Positions 58,071 to 64,000 of a stretch of DNA of 64,000 bases are shown here, one piece after another. Positions within the stretch are counted from its first letter, which is position 1, and each line of letters begins with the position of its first letter. The position numbers were made by a program, and so were the translations under genes. The stretch comes from Streptomyces sp. ASQP_92 (lineage in GTDB: Bacteria > Actinomycetota > Actinomycetes > Streptomycetales > Streptomycetaceae), in assembly GCF_025399895.1 (NCBI RefSeq), contig NZ_JAODUA010000004.1:248001-312000 (forward strand), given 5' to 3'. A model generated the notes under the pieces. It did no database searches and was not told the DNA's origin. It saw nothing but the letters and a program-made list of their open reading frames with translations.

Positions 58071-59384
58071 ATGAGGGTCAGCGTCTTCGGGCTCGGCTAT
58101 GTGGGCTGTGTCTCGGCCGCGTGCCTGGCCAGTGTGGGGCACGAGGTCATCGGGGTGGACGTGAACCAGGTCAAGGTCGACCTGGTCAACGAGGGCAAGG
58201 CACCCGTGGTCGAGGAGCGGATCGCCGAGCTCACCGCCGACATGGTGCGGGCCGGGACGCTGCGCGCCACCGGCGACGTGCGGGAAGCGATCATGGGCAG
58301 CGAGATCTCGCTGATCTGCGTGGGCACCCCGTCGGAGCCCAACGGCAGCCTGTGCACGACCTACTTGGAGCGGGTCACCGAACAGATCGGCGCGGCACTG
58401 GCCGAGCGGGGCGGACACCAGACCATCGTGTTCCGCAGCACCATGCTCCCGGGCACCTGCCTGAACCTGCTGGTGCCCATCCTGGAGAAGTACGTCGGCG
58501 GCACGGCCGGGGTGAGCTTCGGAGTGGCGGTCAACCCGGAGTTCCTGCGCGAGGGCACGAGCGTGCGGGACTTCTTCGACCCGCCCAAGACCGTCATCGG
58601 CGAGCTCGATCCGGCGAGCGGCGACGCGGTGGCGGCGCTGTACGAGGGGCTGCCCGGCGAGGTGTTCCGGGTACCGATCCCGACGGCCGAGGCCATCAAG
58701 TACGCGGACAACGCGTTCCACGGCCTGAAAATAGGCTTCGCGAACGAGCTGGGCGCGGTGTGCCGGGCGCTCGGGGTGGACTCGCACGAGGTGATGGACG
58801 TGTTCCTCGCCGACCGCAAGCTGAACATCAGCCCGGCCTATCTGCGTCCCGGCTTCGCCTTCGGCGGCTCGTGCCTGCCCAAGGATCTGCGCAGCCTCGT
58901 GCACGCGGCGCGGCGGGCCGACGTGTCGGTGCCGATCCTCGCGCATGTGCTGCCCTCCAACTCCGACCATCTCCAGCGGGCCGTGGAGCTGGTCGAGCGC
59001 ACCGGCAAACGCCGGGTGGGGCTGTTCGGGCTGTCCTTCAAACCCGGCACCGACGACCTGCGCGAGAGCCCGCTCGTCGAGTTGGCGGAGAGACTCTTCG
59101 GGCGGGGATACGACCTGCGGATCTACGACGCCAACGTGAGCCTGTCCCGGCTGATCGGCGCCAACCGCGAGTACATCGAGACGCGCCTGCCCCACCTCGC
59201 CCAGTTGCTGGCCAACTCCGTGGACGACGTCCTTGAGCATGCCGAGGTGTGCCTGGTCGGCACCCGGGACCCGGCCGTGCTGGCCGCGCTGCCCCACGGC
59301 GGCCCGGTGCTCATCGACCTCGTCCGCCTGCCCGACGCCGATGCGCGCCGCGCCGAACCCGGGTATGTGGGCCTTGCCTGGTGA
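58071..59384 (+). CDS. Nucleotide-sugar 6-dehydrogenase, AlgD-like
   Basis: A 437-residue enzyme very like GDP-mannose 6-dehydrogenase AlgD. It has MRVSVFGLGYVGCVSAACLA (NAD loop), SLICVGTPSEPNGSL, NPEFLREGTSVRDF, TAEAIKYADNAFHGLKIGFA, the catalytic Cys in FAFGGSCLPKDLR, and GLSFKPGTDDLRESPLVELA. It oxidises a GDP- or UDP-hexose to the uronic acid in two steps, so the exopolysaccharide should contain an acidic sugar. The AlgD-like end favours GDP-mannose, but UDP-glucose cannot be ruled out. ATG 58071 has GGGGAGAGGGA upstream. Confidence 0.92.
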   Translation: MRVSVFGLGYVGCVSAACLASVGHEVIGVDVNQVKVDLVNEGKAPVVEERIAELTADMVRAGTLRATGDVREAIMGSEISLICVGTPSEPNGSLCTTYLERVTEQIGAALAERGGHQTIVFRSTMLPGTCLNLLVPILEKYVGGTAGVSFGVAVNPEFLREGTSVRDFFDPPKTVIGELDPASGDAVAALYEGLPGEVFRVPIPTAEAIKYADNAFHGLKIGFANELGAVCRALGVDSHEVMDVFLADRKLNISPAYLRPGFAFGGSCLPKDLRSLVHAARRADVSVPILAHVLPSNSDHLQRAVELVERTGKRRVGLFGLSFKPGTDDLRESPLVELAERLFGRGYDLRIYDANVSLSRLIGANREYIETRLPHLAQLLANSVDDVLEHAEVCLVGTRDPAVLAALPHGGPVLIDLVRLPDADARRAEPGYVGLAW

Positions 59385-60642
59385 CGCGAAGGTGGGCGAG
59401 GGACGGGGCCGGCGCGCGCTGGTCCTGGTGGAGAACCTGTCCGTGCCGTTCGACCGTCGGGTGTGGCAGGAGTGCACGACGCTGCGCGAGGCGGGCTGGA
59501 CGGTGGACGTCATCTGTCCCCGGGGGCGGACTCGGGACACGGAGGCCGAGGCAGTGATCGATGGGGTGCGGATCCACCGCTATCCCCTGCGCGCGGCCAC
59601 CGGGGGTCCGGCCGGCTATCTGCGGGAGTACGGAACGGCGCTGTGGCACACGGCCCGGCTTGCCCGCAGGGTCGGCCCGGTCGACGTGGTCCACGCCTGC
59701 AACCCGCCCGACCTGCTGTTCCTGCCGGCCCTGTGGCTCAAGCGGCGCGGCGCCCGGTTCGTCTTCGACCAGCACGACCTGGTGCCCGAGCTGTACCTCT
59801 CCCGGTTCGACCGCGGCGAGGACCTGCTCTACCGCGCCGTGTGCGCCCTGGAGCGGCTGACCTACCGGGCCGCGGACGTCGTGCTCGCCACCAACGAGAG
59901 CTACCGGGACGTGGCCCTGAAGCGCGGCGGCCGACGGCCGCAGGACGTGTTCGTGGTGCGCAGCGCCCCCGCGAGCGACCGCTTCCAACCGGTGCCGCCC
60001 GAGCCGGAGTTGAAGCGGGGGAAGCCGCATCTGCTGTGCTACCTCGGCGTCATGGGCCCGCAGGACGGTGTCGACTACGCCCTGCGTGCCCTCGCGAAGC
60101 TGCGCGACGAGTTCGGACGCAGCGACTGGCACGCGGTGTTCATCGGGGCCGGTGACGCCTTCGACGCGATGGTGGGGCTGTCCGAGCGGCTCGGCCTCAG
60201 CGGACAGGTGCGGTTCACGGGGCGGGTGCCGGACGCCGATCTGGTACGCCATCTCTCCACCGCGGACGTGTGCCTCTCCCCCGACCCGCGCAATCCGCTC
60301 AATGACGTGTCGACCATGAACAAGGTCCTGGAGTACATGGCGATGGGCCGGCCGATCGTCTCGTTCGACCTCAAGGAGGCCCGGGTCTCCGCCGGTGACG
60401 CCGCCGTCTACGCACCCGCCAACGACGAGGCCGAATTCGCCCGGCTCATCGGGGAGTTGCTCGACGATCCGGACCGGCGGGCCCGGATGGGGAAGATCGG
60501 CCAGGAGCGGATCGGCGGGGAGCTCTCCTGGCGGAACTCCCAGCGTTCACTGCTCGCGGCCTACGCGGCCGCCTGCCGCGACCGCGCCGTCCCGGCGTCG
60601 GACGCCCCGGCGGGCCGCCGAAGGAGAGGGCCGCGCCGTTGA
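59365..60642 (+). CDS. GT4-family glycosyltransferase
   Basis: A 425-residue GT-B enzyme. The N-terminal domain starts RALVLVENLSVPFDRRVWQE and contains DVVHACNPPDLLFL and FDQHDLVPELYLSR. The C-terminal donor domain has LCYLGVMGPQDGVDYALRAL, VRFTGRVPDADLVRHLSTAD and STMNKVLEYMAMGRPIVSFD. It should add one sugar, probably from a UDP or GDP donor, to the lipid-linked intermediate on the inner face of the membrane. ATG 59365 overlaps the previous gene by 20 bases; GTG 59392 is an alternative. Confidence 0.9.
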   Translation: MWALPGDAKVGEGRGRRALVLVENLSVPFDRRVWQECTTLREAGWTVDVICPRGRTRDTEAEAVIDGVRIHRYPLRAATGGPAGYLREYGTALWHTARLARRVGPVDVVHACNPPDLLFLPALWLKRRGARFVFDQHDLVPELYLSRFDRGEDLLYRAVCALERLTYRAADVVLATNESYRDVALKRGGRRPQDVFVVRSAPASDRFQPVPPEPELKRGKPHLLCYLGVMGPQDGVDYALRALAKLRDEFGRSDWHAVFIGAGDAFDAMVGLSERLGLSGQVRFTGRVPDADLVRHLSTADVCLSPDPRNPLNDVSTMNKVLEYMAMGRPIVSFDLKEARVSAGDAAVYAPANDEAEFARLIGELLDDPDRRARMGKIGQERIGGELSWRNSQRSLLAAYAAACRDRAVPASDAPAGRRRRGPRR

Positions 60643-61997
60643 GCGATGACACCGTACGCCTGGTCACGATCGGGCGGATCCTCCGTCGGCGTCGGCGGTT
60701 TCTGGTCATCGTCGCCGTGGTGGGCGCGCTCGCCGGCTTCGGCGCCTCGCTGCTGTTTCCGCCGCGCTACACGGCCTCCGCGTCGGTCCTGCTGCCGGGA
60801 CAGTGGGAGGAGCGCGAGCTGTTGACCCAGTCGGAGATCGCGGCCAGTTCGGCGGTGGTGGACCGCGCGGCGGACGCCCTCGGCTGGACGGACGTCAGCC
60901 GGGGCGAGTTGCGGAACGCCGTGAGCTCCCAGGCCTCCAACGGGAACATCATCAAGATCTCCGCCACGGCGGACCGCCCGCAGCGCGCGCAGCAACTCTC
61001 CGACCAGGTGGCCCAGCAGTTCGTCTCCTTCGCCGCGCGGATCGCGGGCAGCACCGCCGACTCGGACCCGACATCGGGACCCGAGGCCCTGCGCAAGCAG
61101 GTCGCGGAGACCAATCAGCACATCAGCGACCTCGCCAGGGCGGCCGATCCCGGCCAGACCGTGGAGAGCGTGCAGGCGCGCACCGATCTGGAGAAACTGC
61201 GCGCCGGGCTTCAGGAGGCCATGAAGAAGCTGGAGTTGGCCGACCAGACGGCCAGCAAGGCCGGCATGGTCGTCATGGGTCCCGCGGCCCGCCCGAGCGC
61301 CCCGGCGGCGCCGACCAGAACGCAACTTGTCATCGTCGGGGCGCTGTTGTTCCTTCTGCTCGCGGTCGCCGGCCATCTCGCCGCCGCGCGGATGAACCGC
61401 CGACTGCGTACGCCCGCGGAGATCACCGCCGCGCTCGGCTCATCGCTGCTGGGGACGGTCGACGTACCCCAGGAACGTCCCGCGCACCGGCCCCGAGGAC
61501 GGGGGGCGAGGGCTCGGGTCGGCCGGCTCCTCGGCCTCGACACCCGATGGGACATCGCGATCCCTCGGACGTGGGCCGGCGAGGCCGAACTACGGATTCG
61601 CTACCGGCGGATCTGCGCTCATCTGCGCCGTCAACTGCCTTCGGCGAAGCGTCTGTTGGTGGTCGTGTCGGGCGGGGACGACGTCGCCCGCCGGGCCGCG
61701 GAGCATCTCGTCATCGAGTCCGGGAGTGACCCGCTGCTGCGGATGGTGGAGGTCTCGGTGTCCCAGCCGATGGTGCCGGACCGGGACACCGAGTCCGGCG
61801 CCCTGGTCGTGCTGAGCGCGGGCAGCCGCAGCGCGGAGGAGCTCGCGGACATCGCCGGGGCGTGTACGGACGGCGGGCATGCCCTCGTCGGTGTCGTGGT
61901 CGCCGGTCCGGTCCGGGCCCCGTCGGCCGCTCAGCCACCGGATCACCGAGCCCCCGAGCTCGCGGTTCGCCAGCACGCGGCGGGGGGTTCTGTGTGA
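60639..61997 (+). CDS. Wzz/YveK-like chain-length protein with atypical C-terminal region
   Basis: A 452-residue protein. A first membrane helix at about residues 22-42 (FLVIVAVVGALAGFGASLLF) is followed by the outer Wzz domain with coiled coil, then a second helix (LVIVGALLFLLLAVAGHLAA). A 170-residue cytoplasmic tail ends the protein. The tail resembles the position of a BY-kinase domain but has no Walker A motif. It should control exopolysaccharide chain length or export with the next protein. The TTG start overlaps the previous stop and has AAGGAGAGG. Confidence 0.85.
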   Translation: MSDDTVRLVTIGRILRRRRRFLVIVAVVGALAGFGASLLFPPRYTASASVLLPGQWEERELLTQSEIAASSAVVDRAADALGWTDVSRGELRNAVSSQASNGNIIKISATADRPQRAQQLSDQVAQQFVSFAARIAGSTADSDPTSGPEALRKQVAETNQHISDLARAADPGQTVESVQARTDLEKLRAGLQEAMKKLELADQTASKAGMVVMGPAARPSAPAAPTRTQLVIVGALLFLLLAVAGHLAAARMNRRLRTPAEITAALGSSLLGTVDVPQERPAHRPRGRGARARVGRLLGLDTRWDIAIPRTWAGEAELRIRYRRICAHLRRQLPSAKRLLVVVSGGDDVARRAAEHLVIESGSDPLLRMVEVSVSQPMVPDRDTESGALVVLSAGSRSAEELADIAGACTDGGHALVGVVVAGPVRAPSAAQPPDHRAPELAVRQHAAGGSV

Positions 61998-63514
61998 CGA
62001 CGAGCAAGACGCCGGAGTCGTCGGCAGCCGTTCCGCTCCTCGACCTGCACGCGCTGATCGCGGCGGTCCGCAGGCGCCGTCGCCTGTGGTGTTCCATGGC
62101 ACTGCTCGGGCTGCTGCTCGGCGCGGCGGTGGCGGTCCTGCTGAAGCCGCCGCCGACCGCGGTCACCAAGGTGCTCGTCGCGCACGAGAGCGACCAGCCC
62201 AACGACCCGGGCACGCTCATCCGTACCGATGTCGCGCTCCTCGGCACCACCCGGATCGCCGGCGCGGCCCTGAAAGCCCTCAACTCCCCTCTCCGCGCCG
62301 AGGACTTCATGGGGGACTACACGGCCACCGGCCTGACCAACAACCTGCTGCAAATCACCGTGACGGGCGCCGGCGACGCGCAGGCGGTGGCGCGCGCCAA
62401 GGCGCTGGCGGACGCTTTCATAGCCGACCACGCGCAGCGGATGAAGGCGGCCTCGGACGCCGAGGCCAAGGCGCTGCTCGACCAGCGGGACCGTATGCGA
62501 AGCGAACTGGCCCAGGTCAACAAGGAGATCGGGACCCGGGCGCCGGGCAACGATCCGAAGGCGTCGGCGAGCATCGAGTCGCTCTTCGCGCACCGCGCCG
62601 AACTCAGCTCGCGCATCACCGATTTCGACCAGCGCGCCGCGGAGGCCCGCACCGGAATGCCCAAGCTGGTCGCCGGCACCCAGATCGTGGACGCCCCCCG
62701 CGCGGTGCCGCACTCGGTGCCGAAGGCGGCGCTGACCGACGCCGCGATCGGGCTCGTCCTCGGGCTCGTCCTGGGGCTCGCCCTCGCGGCCGTCGGATCG
62801 GTGGTCGCGGATCGTCCCGTGCTGCGTAGGGAGATCGCCGCGAATCTGGGCGCCTCGGTCATCGCCGAGCTGCCCCGCCGCACGGGCAGGCGGTGGCGGC
62901 GCCGACCGGGCCGGACGGCGGAGGAACGACTGACCGCGACCGTGGTCCGGGCCGTGCGCGGCGCCGGGGAACCGGTCTCGCTCCTGGAACTGGGCTGTGC
63001 GCACAGCACGAGCCTGATCGCCCTGAACGTCGCCAGGGCGCTGGCGGTGGACGGGCCGGTGGCCGTCATCGACGGTCTGCCCGGCCCCGAGCTCGCCGCG
63101 ATCCCTCGGGAACCGGGAGATCCGGCCGTGGTGAGCGGCGAGGACGCCTCGGGCCTGGCTCAGCGGACGCGCCGGCTCGGCGTCGGCTCGGTCGCGCCCG
63201 GGACGGCATGGCTGGACCTGCCCCACCTCGGTGCCCAGACCGTACTCGTGGTGCGCGCCGGGCACGCCGGAGCCGCGTGGCTGCACACCGTGGCGCGACA
63301 ACTCACGGACCAGCGCATCCCGGTGATCGGTGTGGTGGTGGTCGACCCGGATCCGCGGGACCGCACCGACGGCACGCTGTGGGACGGGCTGTACACCGCG
63401 CTGCGCGGCCATCACGAGCGGCTGGCGCGGCGCAACGGGACGGGACCGCCGCGCGCGGAGCGGACGGCGACACCGCCGGTACGGGTCCCGGACAGCGACC
63501 AGGAGGCGGGCTAG
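61994..63514 (+). CDS. Second Wzz-like protein with degenerate kinase-like domain
   Basis: A 506-residue protein with the same plan: helix 1 (SMALLGLLLGAAVAVLLKPP), an outer coiled-coil region, a proline-containing stretch (VVDAPRAVPHSVPKAALTDA), helix 2 (IGLVLGLVLGLALAAVGSVV) and a long cytoplasmic domain. That domain has strands like a BY-kinase (EPVSLLELGCAHSTSLIALN, GPVAVIDGLP) but no Gly-Lys-Ser/Thr P-loop and no Tyr cluster. The GTG start overlaps the previous stop. It is probably a structural copolymerase partner rather than a kinase. Confidence 0.83.
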   Translation: MTTSKTPESSAAVPLLDLHALIAAVRRRRRLWCSMALLGLLLGAAVAVLLKPPPTAVTKVLVAHESDQPNDPGTLIRTDVALLGTTRIAGAALKALNSPLRAEDFMGDYTATGLTNNLLQITVTGAGDAQAVARAKALADAFIADHAQRMKAASDAEAKALLDQRDRMRSELAQVNKEIGTRAPGNDPKASASIESLFAHRAELSSRITDFDQRAAEARTGMPKLVAGTQIVDAPRAVPHSVPKAALTDAAIGLVLGLVLGLALAAVGSVVADRPVLRREIAANLGASVIAELPRRTGRRWRRRPGRTAEERLTATVVRAVRGAGEPVSLLELGCAHSTSLIALNVARALAVDGPVAVIDGLPGPELAAIPREPGDPAVVSGEDASGLAQRTRRLGVGSVAPGTAWLDLPHLGAQTVLVVRAGHAGAAWLHTVARQLTDQRIPVIGVVVVDPDPRDRTDGTLWDGLYTALRGHHERLARRNGTGPPRAERTATPPVRVPDSDQEAG

Positions 63515-63516
63515 AC

Positions 63517-64000
63517 ATGTGTGGCATCGCAGGCACGTACCGGTGGCCGGACGGGAAGCTCGTGACCGACCGGCTCACGGACGTCCTCACCCATCGCGGT
63601 CCGGACGGCGCCGGCCGCTACAGCCATCCCCTGGGGGACGGCGAGGTGCACCTGGGGCACCGCCGGCTCGCCATCCTCGACCTGTCCGAGACCGGCGCCC
63701 AGCCCATGGTGTCGGGCGGCCTGGCCCTGACGTACAACGGCGAGCTGTACAACTCACCTGAATTGCGTGCCGAGTTGACGGCCAAGGGGGTCCGCTTCCG
63801 CGGCACCTCCGACACCGAGGTGTTGCTGGAGGCCTGGCGGCACTGGGGCACGGACTGCCTGCCCCGGCTGCGCGGCATGTTCGCGTTCGCGGTCTTCGAC
63901 GAGCGGACCGGTGAGCTGGTGCTCGCCCGCGACCAGCTCGGCGTCAAGCCGCTGTTCCTGCTCCGGCGCGGGGCGGGCCTCGTGTTCGCCTCCGAGCTCA
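63517..64000 (+). CDS. AsnB-type glutamine-dependent amidotransferase, N-terminal part (runs off window)
   Basis: The first 161 codons are visible. They encode a class II glutaminase domain: Cys2 nucleophile in MCGIAGTYRWPDG, LTHRGPDGAGRY, HRRLAILDLSETGAQPM, LTYNGELYNSPELRAEL and GTSDTEVLLEAW. The C-terminal synthetase domain should follow outside the window. In exopolysaccharide loci such proteins may amidate uronic acid carboxyls, which fits the AlgD-like gene upstream. An ordinary asparagine synthetase is the alternative. ATG 63517 has AGGAGGCGG just before it. Confidence 0.92.
   Translation, partial: MCGIAGTYRWPDGKLVTDRLTDVLTHRGPDGAGRYSHPLGDGEVHLGHRRLAILDLSETGAQPMVSGGLALTYNGELYNSPELRAELTAKGVRFRGTSDTEVLLEAWRHWGTDCLPRLRGMFAFAVFDERTGELVLARDQLGVKPLFLLRRGAGLVFASEL

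Overview
The window is high-GC DNA (mostly C or G at third codon positions) with GTG/TTG starts, purine-rich ribosome sites, TAT and lipoprotein signals and dense natural-product genes. This points to a Streptomyces or close relative. I saw no rRNA, tRNA, CRISPR array or insertion sequence.

Region 1 (1-3493) is the end of a class IV lanthipeptide locus: the cyclase end of a LanL synthetase, a 51-residue precursor very like venezuelin, and a two-gene ABC exporter. Region 2 (3542-22233) is mostly ordinary chromosome: phosphoketolase, a Fic protein, a HEAT-like protein, a DHFR-like reductase, a three-gene secreted/calpain-protease/lipoprotein operon, an esterase-MarR pair, an MFS-TetR pair with three matching operators, a DUF4232 lipoprotein, a transglycosylase and a MINPP-like phosphatase.

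Region 3 (about 23022-37294) looks like a biosynthetic cluster without NRPS or PKS genes. A class II DAHP synthase faces an operon with a PaaK-like ligase, PapB-, PapA- and PapC-like enzymes (the p-aminophenylalanine route), an alpha-oxoamine synthase fused in frame to PapC, and a FAD amine oxidase. A TAT-exported TolB/amidohydrolase and an MFS exporter follow. The enzymes suggest a chorismate-derived p-aminophenyl unit that is activated and joined to an amino acid; I could not identify the product.

Region 4 (37299-49852) holds a GNAT enzyme, FabV, a DUF3291 protein, a SigK/RskA-like sigma and anti-sigma pair next to a fasciclin lipoprotein and a molybdopterin oxidoreductase, a sortase-type LAETG surface protein, a colicin-immunity-like protein, a DinB protein and a secreted lectin/possible pore-forming protein.

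Region 5 (50450-55649) is the most unusual part: a compact RiPP operon with a 53-residue precursor ending TCIRVYCIVE, a LanM-type dehydratase with no LanC cyclase but a C-terminal DUF6624 domain, a cupin-like protein without obvious metal ligands and a JmjC-like oxygenase. The three enzyme genes overlap by 4 nt. Region 6 (56519-64000) is the start of an exopolysaccharide operon: priming sugar transferase, AlgD-like dehydrogenase, GT4 glycosyltransferase, two Wzz-like proteins and the start of an AsnB-type amidotransferase.
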